From: Siphonodentalium dalli
Taxonomy: Eukaryota; Mollusca; Scaphopoda; Gadilida; Siphonodentaliidae
DNA: 64,000 nt
Assembly: GCA_032622095.1 (NCBI GenBank)
Contig: CP136064.1
Coordinates: forward strand, 136,419,954-136,483,953
Reading direction: 5' to 3'
Part shown: one piece after another, positions 1 through 12,480 of the stretch
How positions within the stretch are numbered: position 1 is the stretch's first letter
Layout: each line of letters begins with the position of its first letter
Notes under the pieces: model-generated
What the model was told of the DNA's origin: nothing
Databases searched by the model: none
The model's input: the letters and a program-made list of their open reading frames with translations, nothing else
Translations under genes and position numbers: made by a program

Positions 1-104
1 AAAATTCCCACCTGTACGATCGTTATTTGGTCCTGTACCGTACGTTTATTAAATTAACCAAAAGAAATAATTCACCAATCTTAAATTGTGTTATTCATAT
101 AAGA

Positions 105-252
105 AATGAACGGCGGTTTCAATGCGGTCATGGGGTTTTGACCGCGAGAAAAAATCAGCAAACTGCATGAACCCCGAAGGGGTTCATGCGGAGTTTGCTG
201 ATTTTTTTAACGCGGTCAAAACCCATGACCACGTTGAATCCGCCGTTTATTA
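105..252. repeat. Near-perfect hairpin (MITE-like inverted repeat)
   Basis: The two halves are reverse complements around a centre near 178 (GAACCCC/GGGGTTC). The outer ends read AACGGCGG on the left and CCGCCGTT on the right. The arms are about 70 bp with few mismatches and almost no loop. A palindrome this long in AT-rich DNA is best explained as a non-autonomous DNA element. I see no clear target-site duplication. Confidence 0.8.
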
Positions 253-2187
253 TTTATATTTATATACTTAAATTCATTATGAACTAGGATTGTGTGTCTT
301 TCCCACTATTTATTCATCTATTTAAACGAACGCATGGAGTTCAGTTCAGACAGTTCGAATCCTTGTTTTTTGGAAAACCAAACACTGATTGTAGACCGAA
401 ACAAATTTCTTGCCAAATCCGGACCTACTAGATACTCAAGCAGTCGGTAATTTCCGACAATCCCCGGTGATTTCCGGGACCAATGTGTACATAAACCTAC
501 GAACGACACTGGAAGTGACGTCACGTTACGTTCATAGGGTTTATGAACGCATTGAATAAGGGGTGTGTCTACCGTAACGCTATGGGGAAATCGGAAGAGA
601 TATCAGGTGTATGTAAATATAGATAAATGAACTCTGATTGTTGACAGTGATCAGCACACTGTACATGTAGATTCACAGACCTGGCTATCCATCGAAACTA
701 TTTCTGTCACATGGCATCAGTAAACCAGTCAGATGGTGTGTTTTGTTGGGATGTATGGTACTAATATTTCCAGTCTGTACGTTTATTCCGCCCTGTACTA
801 TTATTCAGCTATGCGACATTTTCCAACCTGTACTATTATTCCACCCTGTACTTTTATAGGCACTCAAGAGTACATGCAAAAGTAAAGCCCATCATTTTTA
901 CATCCGAATCATATAGAAATCTTGAATTTGTGCTGATTTAAATTTTCATAGCTTCAAAATATTAATAAACGTGCAGACCCAAATAAGCAATGTGCAGGGG
1001 GGGGGGGTGATTTCCCAAGAAAAATAATAAACGTGCATGCAGCTGGTGCATGCATGTTTATTTGGAGCCCAAGAGTAAAGAGGTGGAGGTGAATGTTACA
1101 TGTAAGTTGTTATTAACGAAATGGAACGATGCCTTTAATAGGTTCCACCAGCAATAAGTCGCGACTTCTTTATATTGGCCTGACAGATTGGTTTTTGTTG
1201 GCGTCATGCCTGTCGACCATTATGATGGCCACATATATTGTCATATAACAGCGATTTACGATCTGTCTTGTTGGCTCATAATATAAATTGTTCGTTCCTT
1301 GCGTAAAATGTTTTTTTTTAGTACAAACGTCCTCATTGGTTGTGTCCCTCGACTCCTCATGTAGTTGGTCAAGTAACTTACATGTATGTACATGTACAGA
1401 GCACTCACAAATTTCTTAGAAAAGCGACCACATGTTCGAATCTACTTTGCGATTTTGGAGCAACGCATTTGTAAATGCGTTCATATTTTAACACATTTAC
1501 CTTGATTTATTCACAAACAAATGTCTTGATGCAGGCCATAAAATCCATCAGATTTTTTGCAATAATCAAAATGTTAGTGTTTCACTTTCTACAGGGAATC
1601 AAGACTTTTTACTAGAATCAAAATGAGAATCATGATTCTCAGATTCTGATTATAAAACAATTAATGTCAACAGTGTTTATTTATGTTTATTCCATTTTGA
1701 ATAGAAAACTACATCATGAATGTCCGATTCCGAACATGTACACCAGGAGTGGGAAAATAACACAGAATTATTCAGATGTGAATTTAAATTAAGGGTCAGC
1801 ACGTTTGCCCAAAATATGGCTGAAATCATTGAAAACATCACTGTTGTATGAGCCAAAAACAACAATGGAAAAATGAAAAATGCATAGCAACCAGATTTCG
1901 TATTGCTCAGCTTTATACATAGAATATGTTGGTGAATTGTTATAGTATGCTGGACATGTGGTTTCCTTTAAAAAGCACTTTGGTTTGACAAATGTGGGAA
2001 ATATTTTGGAAAAATAGCATGTCTTTAGGTACCGAGAACCTTTAAATAACTAACAATATTGGACCAGAGAATGGACCATGGTGTGCTATGGTATCTGGTT
2101 TACATGAGAGGAGCCATATTTTGTTCATAAAATGAGCTGCTTCGCCATCAGAGACGGATTCCAAGATGACGACAATCTGCTCTAGCA
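253..2187. other. Non-coding stretch, no gene seen
   Basis: No recognisable coding region on either strand; short open frames here match nothing I know. It holds a few short repeats (779-857), a poly-G run near 1000, and a small palindrome around 1031-1061 built on GTGCATGCA. The last ~140 bases before 2188 are probably decayed 5' sequence of the LINE that follows. Confidence 0.5.
779..857. repeat. Short degenerate tandem repeat (CCTGTACTATTATTC)
   Basis: Three close copies of a ~25 bp unit with the core CTGTACTATTATTC occur side by side. Similar CTGTAC strings are at positions 10-45. This is simple tandem repetition with no coding meaning. Confidence 0.6.
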
Positions 2188-4613
2188 ATGGCCGGATTAC
2201 CAAAATGCTGGATATCAAAGGGGCGACCCAAAACGATTGACAATCCAACATTTCGAGCATATAGAGATTCTAAACGAATATTCCGAAATCGTCACCGTAC
2301 AGCAGTGTTGGATTCCCAAACAAAATCAATAGAGAACATAGAATATCTCGCTAAAAACAACCAACCCGCTTTCTGGAAAGCAATTAAACTCCCAAATAAG
2401 TGTGGTGTGAACACTGGGTCAGAATTAAAGTTTGACAACAAAATGTGCAGGGACCCTCAAGACATTGTACTAGGTTGGAACAAATATTTTCAAAACCTGT
2501 ATAGTAGGTGTCGTCATAATATCCCCTCTTTTGAATCGTCGGTGAACGACACCATTGCCCAGATAAGTGAAATGTCTGACCAAGAGCGTAGAGATAACTC
2601 ACTGTGTAAGGACGTCACAGGTGCAGAACTAAGTGCTTGCGTTAAACGGCTGAAGCGGAACAAAGCTAGTGGGCACACCAATATTGTAAATGAACATCTA
2701 ATTCATGCACCGGATGCTCTACTTCCTGTTCTGTGTCTGCTATTCTCAAGTATGCTCAGATACGAATTTATTCCATCTAAAATGAAAATGGGAATAATAA
2801 TTCCGATTTTCAAGGGTGACCCAAAGCCTGTCGACAACCCAGATAGTTACAGAGCTATAACTTTACTGCCATCAATGTATAAACTTTTTGAGATGGTTAT
2901 TTTGGACAGGCTTCTTAAATGCGATGTGTTCGCCGGTTTTCCGAATTGTCTGCAGAATGGCTTCCAGAAAGGGGTTGGCTGCACAGTAACCTCATATATA
3001 CTCCAAGATGTCGTCGAATATGCACATCTCAACAATTCTAAGGTATACGCCGCATTTTTGGATTCACAAAAAGCTTTTGACAGAGTATGGCACGAAGGAC
3101 TACTCTATAAATTAATGCAGAAAGGCCTCGGAGGGCGTATGCTTAGAGTTGTTGCTGCCATGTACTCGGAGATCAAAAGCAAAGTGCGATATGCTGGCTA
3201 TTTTTCAGAACCGTTCACCATAGAGCAAGGTACAAGACAAGGGGTGTTCTGTCCCCTTTACTGTACCTTATCTATATAGACGACCTCCTACAGGAACTCT
3301 CATTATCACCGGAGGGCGCTTATATAGATTCAATCTCGTGTTCATGTCCGACAACTGCCGACGATGTCTGCATTCTTTCTTACTCAGAAGGTGGCTTAAA
3401 AAGTCTTCTGAATAAATGTTATAAGTACAGCAAAACGTGGAAATTTGAATACTCATTTGCTAAAAGCGAAATTATCGTCTTTGACACTCGTAAACGCTCA
3501 AACGCTCCAGCGAGAGAACATAAATGGTTTCTCGGACTGAACACTCTGAAGGAAGTCAAAGACGTTATTCACCTTGGTATCCCTCAAAATAATCGGTCTG
3601 ATAGATCTCGAAATATTGCCAGAGCATGTGAAATTCTAAGAAGGACATTCTTCGGTGCATGCCGATCGCCAATCACCAAATTCCTGACTCCTTCGTCTGC
3701 TCTTGAAATTTTGAAATGTGTAGTAATCCCCAAGGCATTATATGGATGTGAAATGTGGTATGGCCTGACAAATACACAAGTTCTGCAACTTGAGAGAGTC
3801 TATCGTATGTGTATAAAACATATTCAATGTCTGCCTACTAGAACAAGTACAGAACTTTCACTGTCATTACTTGGTTTAACACCACTGCATGTCGAAGTAG
3901 ACCGGAAAAAACTTTTATTCTTGGGAACACTAATAAATATTCCAAACACTCATCGCGATGCTCTAAGAGTGTTTCTGTTCAATGTTCAGGGCCACCTCCT
4001 CTATAAACGGCCCCTGTCTGGCTTTGCGAAGGAAATATTCACACACCTGCACGCATATGACCTCATCGATTACGTCACAAATTTTATTGATTCTGGGTTC
4101 TTTCCATCACAGAAACAATGGAAAGAAATTGTAAAAGAGAAGATCAACAACTTCGCATATCAAGCACCATGGTGTGATTTGACAAATGAATCACTGAAAT
4201 TCTTTAGGATGGTTAAATCCTATCCCATGTCGATCTGGAGAGGCTGGCTACTATGCAGGGAACACCCAAAGTACAAATCTAAAGCTCTATATATGGCAAA
4301 CATCATCTCCAGAACGATATATGACAACAACGCACTATGCAAGCACTGTGGGTGCCAATACTCTGACCTCATGTCACACATGTACCTCCATTGCTTCTCT
4401 CCGCACATACAGGAACTCATAAATGAATTCTGGTATAAAATCATAAACATATTCGGAATTCCTACATTTTCATTCCTGGATTTACTCTCGCCGGTAGGAT
4501 TCCTCACTTATGCATGTGGATGTGGAAGTCATCCTACTCTGGAACTCATGTGTGATGAGAAACGCCTATTTATTCATTGTCTCATATTTGTGTGTGTCCT
4601 TTGCTCCATCTGA
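2188..4613 (+). pseudogene. LINE reverse transcriptase, 5'-truncated and frameshifted
   Basis: Part of the ORF2 of a non-LTR retrotransposon, which copies its RNA into the chromosome. Frame 1 (2188-3242) begins in the linker between endonuclease and RT (Trp-Ile-Ser-Lys-Gly-Arg-Pro). It runs through the RT fingers (IIPIFKGD, SYRAITLL) and palm motif A (AFLDSQKAFDRVW) to the motif-B start GTRQG. One base is missing near 3241-3243, and the next frame (3243-4613) continues with GVLSPLLYLIYIDDLL, then the catalytic box as Thr-Ala-Asp-Asp at 3354-3365. A C-terminal zinc knuckle follows, of the form CKHC...H....C near 4340-4387. The endonuclease and ORF1 are absent, so this is a 5'-truncated insertion of the usual LINE kind. 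The family looks CR1/Jockey-group-like, but I cannot fix the clade. It is not functional as read. Confidence 0.88.
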
Positions 4614-4750
4614 CCAATGCAAAAGGTCAACCAACCTCATATAAGTGAAATTTATTTAGTTTGAATGTCACTGTTGTATTCATAAACATGTATATACCTG
4701 TACACATATCTCTCCTTCAAGGAGGCAATAAAACATCTCTCTCTCTCTCA
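4614..4750 (+). mobile_element. 3' UTR and tail of the first LINE
   Basis: After the stop codon comes ~120 bp of non-coding sequence. It contains a short stem (CTCC TTCAA GGAG), then CAATAAAACA and a (TC)n tail ending near 4750. A stem-loop plus short tandem tail in place of poly(A) is common in CR1-group LINEs. The same end recurs at 17000-17136 because it lies inside the tandem duplication. Confidence 0.65.
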
Positions 4751-6907
4751 TGTGTTAATAACTTTAAATAACAGTTGGGATTGTGTGCCCCCTCTGTACC
4801 TGTAGTATATCGCACCAGAGTTAATTAACCACATGAGTTGTCGTGTGAACTGGGGTCTTTGTTAAGTTCAATCTAAAATACATGTGTATTATCAAAATAT
4901 TTTATGTTTTATTTTATCCTGTCGCTGCCATCCAATAGCAAAGACACATTCAGGATCTCTGACATGTTATATGAATTTTATAATAATGAAATTGAATTGA
5001 GCTTAGTTATATGTTAGTTTTTATCCAAATATTTCAATTAATACCAGTATAGGGCAATTCAGATCAACATGAAACTATCAAGTAATTAAATGAAACCTCC
5101 AACAGTTGCTGGAACCCATTTGAGGTGTTCGTTAAATCTAATTTGTAGTCTCTCCCAATAAAACATTTTACAAGGCATTGAGATTGACCACTCAACGCTT
5201 CATCTACAATTGTACATACGTTTTAAATGAAAATAGTTTGTGTTATTTCATTTGTGTAATATGGGGTGTCTAATGCGAATTTACCCCGAGAGAGCTTTTT
5301 TTTTAGTTTGTAAACGTGGTGTCGGTGGCAACACCCCAGAAAGCTAATGCTGTTATACATTGCTGGTGCGAAATTGAAAGTTAAGAAAATAAAAATTTGT
5401 CTGTCTCTTATAGGTGATTGAAATAACTTGGAATCAAAGAAAATGAATCCTTGCCATTTGTAATCATTGACAATGCCGACTAACTGTGAGGCTGCCTTGC
5501 TGATAACAATGAGCAGATGAGCAGGTATGTAATTTAATTTAGCGTCAATACTGCACAGCAGTTATGTGCGATTTTTGGTATGACCCATTACCCATGGTCC
5601 ATAATATGACAAATACAATACCTTACAGAAAGTGACACCTTTGAGGTCATTATAAACTGTATTTCAACAGACTTATTACCAATATTCAATGGCATAGTGA
5701 GATTGCTTACTTTGATATAGTGGGAATACTTTTCATCATTGGGATACCTTAGTCCTGGTGTAAAACCACAGAATGTCAGAAGCAAAATGTATGATTTATT
5801 TATGTGCATTTATTTGGTCAGTTCAGTTAAGCATGATATCAATGACAATCTATCATATATTGAGAGATATTATGCATTGAAAAGCTGAATGAGAGTACTA
5901 TCTTTTGAGAGTTCAGAATTTTTTATTTTTTTTAATTGAAAATTAAATAATAACTAATAATTAATTATTTAGTAATTAATAATTATACATTGATATTTAT
6001 ATCATTGTATTATTGTATTATGATTATTTCCATTTCATATCCAAATATACTGACTGTTGGATTTTTTTAACAAGGTCAATTGGATTTGTTATTTGACCAT
6101 CCTGTCCTCCATACATTTCTAAATAGTCCCAATTGCAAATGTCTGGCTTATTATTGCATTTTTCAGAATAGGGTACTCATAATTTGACTTCATTTATAAG
6201 ACTGGTGTTCCTTTTTCTGCAGAAAGACGGCTCCTCTCATGGAAAACAGATATGATGCTACATCTGTCACCACAGTTTAATGAAGAAAGTGGAAGTAAAT
6301 AAAAGTTCTCGGTACCTAAAGAAAACTTATTATAAAATGTTACAAATCTCCCTTGATTACTCTTATGATGTTCATATTTCAAAAAATTTAATACATGGTA
6401 TGTATTCCTCAATATGTGTTCTACATCCCTGTGAAGTTCCATTGCGTACAGTTGTGGATTTATCAAGATATTGCCAAATTACCCGACCCACCCAAAAATG
6501 AATTTTTTTTGGGCAAACTTGCGTCTCCGCCTTAAACAAAATTAAAACTAAAATTGCAAAATACACTATACACTATCGTATCGTTATTTGGGTGTTCATA
6601 CGGTTTTCTAGTATACTTTTTCGGCGCAATGATCGGTAATTTCAATGCGACTGCGATTATTCCCAATGCAGTGCATTTAATTTAAATGCTGTCGTTAAGG
6701 CATTTACAAAGTGGCGTGACACAATGCACCCTCAATGCATTTTAAATGCAACAACCGCATTTCATTGATCCACGTTGTAAAGGACATTTATTTCTAGAAT
6801 ATGTGTATATAACCACATGAATAAAGAACAAATCAACTGTTTGTATTACTTTGTAAACCTCTGATGTTTCCCATACAGTATACATTTGTATATTATAAAC
6901 CATGTTA
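4751..6907. other. Non-coding stretch, no gene seen
   Basis: AT-rich, with only short open frames that look like chance. It includes a very A/T-rich palindromic patch at about 5930-6000 and repeated ATGCA/AATGC strings at 6640-6760. The same stretch is at 17137-19293 in the second tandem copy. Confidence 0.5.
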
Positions 6908-7021
6908 CAGTAATTCTAGAGCTTTCCGATGAATGGCATCAACCCATATTTCCGACTAAATCCTGAAAAGTTACCCATAATTCTGCTGTAGTTAAGGAGT
7001 CGATTAATTAGAGCATTACTG
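6908..7021. mobile_element. CAGTAATG-type MITE, TA-flanked
   Basis: It starts TA|CAGTAAT and ends ATTACTG|TA, so the ends are inverted repeats flanked by TA, as in Tc1/mariner-type elements. The interior (GAGCTTTCCGATGAATGGCA, TTCTGCTGTAGTTAAGGAG) matches the longer element at 13669-13815. This copy has lost part of its left arm. Confidence 0.75.
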
Positions 7022-7142
7022 TATATCCTCTATAACTGTTTATTCAACATCACGTGCTGCAATCCATAAATGCGGTTCAGATTTCGATGTCCGGTTCAAC
7101 ATTATTATCATATGGTTCGATAGCAGAAATACGCAGTTTGGA

Positions 7143-8779
7143 ATGTTATACCGTACAAGTTTTACGAGTTGCTCTTGCTCAAGAATGGATAAATTTATAA
7201 ACCTGATTTTTGGCGCATTAGTTAGAATTATATTTTTGCACAAGAACACACCACAAATATCGAACTGGACATCAAAAGCAGAACCGGATTGTATCGATTG
7301 CATAAACATAAGAAGTTGGTCACTGACCGACATTTGCTATTGCAGAACCGCACTCAACTTCACTCAGTCTACAACTAACACGGACCCACCTCCAATTCAA
7401 ATCCCTGAGTTGATTGATATTGACAATGACAAGCTAAGTGCAACAATGCCCTCACTCAGCATGCCATTGAGTAGCCGTCACAACATGGGTCCAAATATTC
7501 CTAACCTAGAGACTGCAACTAGTGACCTACTGACCATGAAAGGCGGCGAAGATTCTGATACCAAGCTTGACCTTATAATCAGCCTTCTTACGGTAGTCAC
7601 ATCAAAACTAGGCACAATAGATGACCTTAGTAGAAAGGTCACGGACATTGGTGATAAACTGTCCAGTATTCAAGTTTCAGTTGACTCTTTAGGTGGTCGT
7701 GTGTCATCGATGGAAAAACGACAGTGTGAATCAGAAACAAAAATACAACATGCAAATGCAGCTTACATGATTCTCCAAAAACAAGCTATTGAATGTGCCA
7801 AAAGGAACGCCAAAGCTGATATGCTAGACAATCGAACGATGTATGTCATTGAACAGTTGACAAACCTACAAATGGATAATATGCAAAACAATTTGATATT
7901 TTCTGGCATAAATGAGTTCGAACATGAAATGTCAACAGAAGGGGCCGGTGCGCGTATAACCACGGAAATGGTGCTGTCTGACTTCCTTAAACAAAAGTTG
8001 AAATTGGACTGGGAGGTTGAATTCGACCAAGTCAGGCGTCTGGGTCAGTACGACAACAATAAGAGGCGGCCAATTCTCGCTAAGTTCCTTCGATTGAAAG
8101 ACAGGGAAGCCGTTAAAAAACGAAGCGGCCAACTTCGTGATACCAGCTTCTACATCAACGAGCAATACCCAGAGCTAGTGAACAAATACAGGAAAAATGT
8201 GCTCAACCCTATAGCCAAAATGCGCGCAACGATGGAAAGATAGCTAGGGTTGTTTCCGATCGACTGTATGTGGACAATAAGCTTGTGAAAGCCGATGTTA
8301 GTCCTGTGTATCGCAGGGAGAAAACAATAAATGTAGAGGAAACATGCTTCACAGTGAAACCTGGTAAATATAGCGCGCCACCACCAACAGTAACTGTAAA
8401 AGGAGGGCAAAATGAAGAGGCCAAATTCCAAAAACAGCAACAAGAACCTAAGGAACAGCGACGTGACTCGACGAAACCACCACCAAACAAACGTGCCCCT
8501 AAGCCGAACTCTCAACTCCCATTCAGTTCTAAAAGTACACCAAAACCACAAACGTACACAAACATGAAACCAGGGAGAGGCCGTGGAGGTCAACCGAGGA
8601 CACGCCAAGTGAATAGAAACACACAACCGAAGGCCAATCCGAAAGCAGGTCGGGGAAACCCCGCAAATTCACTGAACAATACTAACTCTCAAACTAATAG
8701 TGCGCATGTGACCAATCAATTTAATAATCCTGGGTTCCCATTTTCAGGTGAATCGACGAGTAACGCCCAGTCGTCATAG
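7143..8779 (+). pseudogene. LINE ORF1 (coiled-coil / RRM RNA-binding protein), copy A
   Basis: ORF1 of a non-LTR retrotransposon, the protein expected to coat LINE RNA. Frame 7143-8243 has a low-complexity N terminus and a heptad-rich coiled coil (about residues 140-245). It then has an RRM-like core of the L1-ORF1 type: NNLIFSGI, VRRLGQ, RPILAKF, DREAVKK and YINEQYP. The C-terminal domain lies one frame over (ARVVSDRLYVDNK) and runs to the stop at 8777-8779, ending in a long basic Pro/Gln/Lys/Gly-rich tail (GRGRGG). A missing A in the run at 8217-8220 explains the shift; copy B has the same loss, so it predates the duplication. The true start is uncertain: 7143 is TTG, and ATGs at 7194 and 7446 are better candidates. 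An intended ribosomal frameshift is possible but less likely. Confidence 0.8.
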
Positions 8780-8791
8780 GATAGCCCGGGT

Positions 8792-9703
8792 GTGACCGAA
8801 ATTAAGTGTCTGTCCCTAAATGTGTGCGGGCTCATTTCAAAACTGCATGACCCAGAATTCGTTGAATACATAAATAACTTTGAGATACTCTTTTTTCAGG
8901 AATCTAAAACTGATGACATAGATTCAATATTTATAGAAAACTTCCACATTTTAGGGATAAGGAACAGGGCCAAAACATCAAGGACTAAATCGGGAGGTCT
9001 CTGTATTGCTGTCAAGGACAGCCTAAAGCAAATTTTTTCTATAATTAACGACAACATCGACGTCGTTTTATGGTGCATATACACAGATGCAGCTGGAAAA
9101 ACATATGTATTTGGAAACACTTATATTCCGCCAGAGAATTCAAAATTTTATAAAGGATGTGAATTTGATAACCTTCACATCTCAATCCTGGAGAAATATA
9201 TAAATTATGATCACGTGATGCTCTTAGGCGATTTCAATTCTAGAACCGGTACCCTACATGACACCGCGAAAATCCGCCAATTAATTGCCAAACACCATAT
9301 CACAAATATTTCAGAAACCAGAGCAACCGATGATATAAGTAATAATAACCACGGGGGTAAACTCATGCATATTTGTGACGAGACGGAGCTTATCATACTC
9401 AACCGTCGCATGGGCCCCGAATCAGCTCCAGTCACGTGTAAAGGAATCAGCGTCGTTGACTATGCTATCTGTTCGCCCTCATTTACAAAATGTATCGAGC
9501 GAGTAATCATTGACCAATTTAATTATTTATATTCCGACGCGCATTCCGGGGTCATAGTTCATATTGGTTTGAATATGACCGACATTAAACCGCTATCGCG
9601 TAAATCGAGTACATGCAAACATAAACAACGTAGTAAAAAACGGACCAATCGGAAACGAATCGCGAAAAAATGGGACCAAAGACTTATCCCAACAATTTGT
9701 TAA
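8792..9703 (+). pseudogene. LINE ORF2 endonuclease domain (APE type), copy A
   Basis: N-terminal part of LINE ORF2, the apurinic-endonuclease-like nuclease that nicks target DNA for target-primed reverse transcription. Catalytic residues seen are Asn10 (SLNVCG), Glu37 (FFQES), Asp147 and Asn149 (GDFNS), Asp223 (VDYAI), and Asp249 and His251 (SDAH). All the expected active-site positions are therefore present. The frame is the same as the ORF1 tail; a single TAG (8777-8779) separates them. There is no ATG before the nuclease core (the frame opens with GAT AGC CCG GGT GTG). The frame stops at 9703 because of an apparent extra G at 9671-9674; the RT part continues one frame over. Copy B shares that lesion. 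Confidence 0.85.
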
Positions 9704-9722
9704 TCACATCGACAGGACCGCT

Positions 9723-10070
9723 TTGAACGACCTGCAAAGTGAACTCAATCAAATGCTTTTCTCCAAAGTACAACAAGATGACCTGGACTCAATAACTGAT
9801 TCAATCAATAATCTCCTCACTCAACCCATTGATAAACTGATTCATACTTCGTCACACAACACCGCTCGCAGAAACCACAAGCCACAAAAAAGTAAAACGT
9901 CACAACCTTGGTTCGCAAACGACTGTCAATCGGCACGGACAAAATACCGTAAAGCTCGTCGCGCATATAAACGCCTACCCAATTCAGAGAATCGAGTTCT
10001 TCTGATTAACAGTAGTCGAATTATAAACACGTACTGCGCACTAGTAGAATACGCCATAATACGAAGCTGA
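9723..10070 (+). pseudogene. LINE ORF2 linker between endonuclease and RT, copy A
   Basis: Continuation of ORF2 in a new frame: a helical, basic linker (QSELNQMLFSK, TKYRKARRAYKRL). It ends early because one A is missing at 10019-10020 compared with 22405-22407 in copy B. In copy B the same frame runs on without a break into the RT, which shows that copy A has the deletion. Confidence 0.8.
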
Positions 10071-10087
10071 GTAAACACATACATAAT

Positions 10088-12289
10088 TTGCGTGCAAATT
10101 CTAGTACAGAATTTTGGAAACTTATTCGCACACTTGACAATCATTGCCCCGATAAGCCATCCCCAGACTGCGAGGAATTCCAAAAGTATTTTGAACAAGA
10201 GGAGGGGTTACCAGACCAGCACACAGATTGCGAGATAATTATAGACGGGTCCAATACCATGCCCAATATTATGTCTGACATATCGTGCCCCCTTTTAACT
10301 TTAACTGTAGACAATACATGCCTAGATGCATGTATCACGATTGACGAACTCGAGAGAGCAGTGAAAAACCTTAAATCGGGGAAATCTCCCGGATATGATT
10401 CAATCACAAACGATTTTATAAAATCATCATTTAGTATCATGAAACACACGCTGCTTCAGTATTTTAACCTGATCCTATCTACGGGCATCGTTCCACGCGA
10501 ATGGACAGTTGGTGTTGTTATACCTATATTCAAACGTAAGGGAGATAGCATGGATCCAAACAGTTACCGAAAAATAACCCTCCTGAGTTGTTTCTCTAAG
10601 CTGTTCACCAGCATAATTAATGATCGATTAAAATCTTTTCTCGAGATCAATAGCTTGCAGACAGAAGCACAGGCAGGTTTCAGGAAGGGTTACTCTACAA
10701 TCGACCATATCTTCTCGCTGTATGCACTCATACATCTCATGAAAGCAAACAAACAAAACTTATATTGCGCCTTCATAGATTTTTCAAAGGCATTTGACTC
10801 TGTATGGAGAGTTGGGCTCTGGACGAAACTTATTGCTTATGGTATCAACGGAAAAACATTAAATGTGATTCAATCACTTTATAAACACCTCAAACTGTGT
10901 GTTCGCGTGAACGATGAAGACTCAGGTTTCTTCTTTAGCCATATTGGCTTAAAACAAGGTGACAATATATCCCCTCTGCTCTACGCTGTGTACGTTAATG
11001 ACTTGGAAGATTTTCTAAGCGTTAATAACAATTGCGGGATAGCTCTTGATAAGCTCAGTGGAGTGGAAACGGGTATCTATTTAAAGTTGTTCTTGCTCAT
11101 ATATGCCGATGATACTGTATTATTGGCCGACACGCGTGGCGGTCTACAGAGTTCCTTAGATAATTTCTCTGCGTATTGTACACGTTGGAAATTGAATGTG
11201 AACATTGCAAAATCAAACGTTGTCGTTTTTGGACGTAAGCCGAAAAATATGAACCAGCTACAAACTTTCACGATTAAAGACCAAATCATTGAACAGGTTG
11301 ATCATTTTAAATACCTCGGAACGACATTCCACAAAAGAGGAACTTTCGCAATGGAAAGGAATCTAAGATGCCAATCCGCGAAAAAGGCGATGTACGCATT
11401 ACTCAATAAAGCCCGTTATAATAAGCTCACTATAAAAAGTATCCTGGAGATCTACGAAAAATCGATTGTACCAATCATGACTTATGGAGCGGAGGTGTGG
11501 GGCTATGAAAACCTAACATGCTTTGAAAAACTGGAATTATGGTTCTTGAAATTCGCACTTAAACTGAAAAAGTCCACACCGAATGCTTTCATTTATGGGG
11601 AACTTGGAATGTGTCCCATAACAGTGAAAATCAAAACCCGTTCCCTCTCGTACTGGGCTAAGCTAATCTCTATGCCGACTAATAGATTACCACTTATGTT
11701 GTATTATGTTATGTATTGTTTATATTGTGAAAATGTTTTTAATAATTCATTGATTATTGGTATTCGAGATACCCTTAATTGCCTCGGTATGAGTATTGTC
11801 TGGACCAACCAACAAGTTCTAAGCATAAAAAGCTTTAACCGCACAATTTCTGGCAAACTACGCGACGTATACATACAAGAATGGTGGACCACAATATCTA
11901 AATCAAGCAAGTACGCATTTTACCGGATTATAAAGCCCAACTTTGAAACAGAGAATTATCTAACCCTAGATGATAACAGATCAGTTAACTATATTATGGC
12001 CTTCCTGACAAGAAACCACATACTCCCTATAGAACATGGTACTTGGACAAATACGGATTACTCAGACCGAATTTGCACACTATGTAATCTTGAAATCGGC
12101 GACGAATATCACATGGTAATGAAATGTAGGGAACTTAATGAACTTCGAATAAAATACCTGAAACCCTACTACTACCAGAGACCTAACACTCACAAACTAG
12201 CCGCTCTTTTCAACTCCCGAAATCAAAAGACAGTTAAAAATCTATCAGTTTTTATTAAGAAGATCCTAGAAATATTCAGGTCCGCCTGA
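10088..12289 (+). pseudogene. LINE ORF2 reverse transcriptase and zinc knuckle, copy A
   Basis: Reverse transcriptase of the second LINE; the frame is open from about 10021. Motifs in order are KSGKSPGYD (near 10376), VVIPIFKRKG, SYRKITLLS, QAGFRKGYST, motif A FIDFSKAFDSVW, motif B GLKQGDNISPLLY and the catalytic YADD at 11102-11113. The thumb follows, then a C-terminal zinc knuckle CTLC...EYHMVMKC near 12073-12130. All core RT residues are present. Copy A retains the full C terminus that copy B has lost. Its break lies upstream, at 10019-10020. The family looks CR1/Jockey-group-like; clade not resolved. Confidence 0.88.
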
Positions 12290-12480
12290 GGCTTATTACC
12301 ACCCGCCTGACATATTGAAACAACCGAATACCGTCCAACATTTCTATATTCTATTATTATGCCATATATAATATATACATGTATACCTGTACTGAAATAT
12401 ATTGTATATTATACCCATATATATCTGTAATGTCTAAATTTGACGATCAGAATAAACTAAAATAAACTAATAATAATGAA
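12290..12480 (+). mobile_element. 3' UTR and tail of the second LINE, copy A
   Basis: About 150 bp of AT-rich UTR after the stop, ending in short repeats of ATAAACTAA and TAATAATAATG near 12450-12480. A microsatellite-like tail is expected for CR1-group LINEs. The 5' limit of the element is not clear; it probably lies between 7022 and 7143. Confidence 0.6.

Noticed and set aside
8217-8220. Programmed frameshift in LINE ORF1
   Set aside because: Possible because both copies share it, but the copies are recent duplicates, so sharing proves nothing; there is no classic slippery heptamer with downstream structure that I can support.
8150-8626. 158-codon minus-strand frame opposite LINE ORF1
   Set aside because: It is the shadow of the basic ORF1 tail and has no domain; the plus-strand frame carries recognisable LINE motifs.
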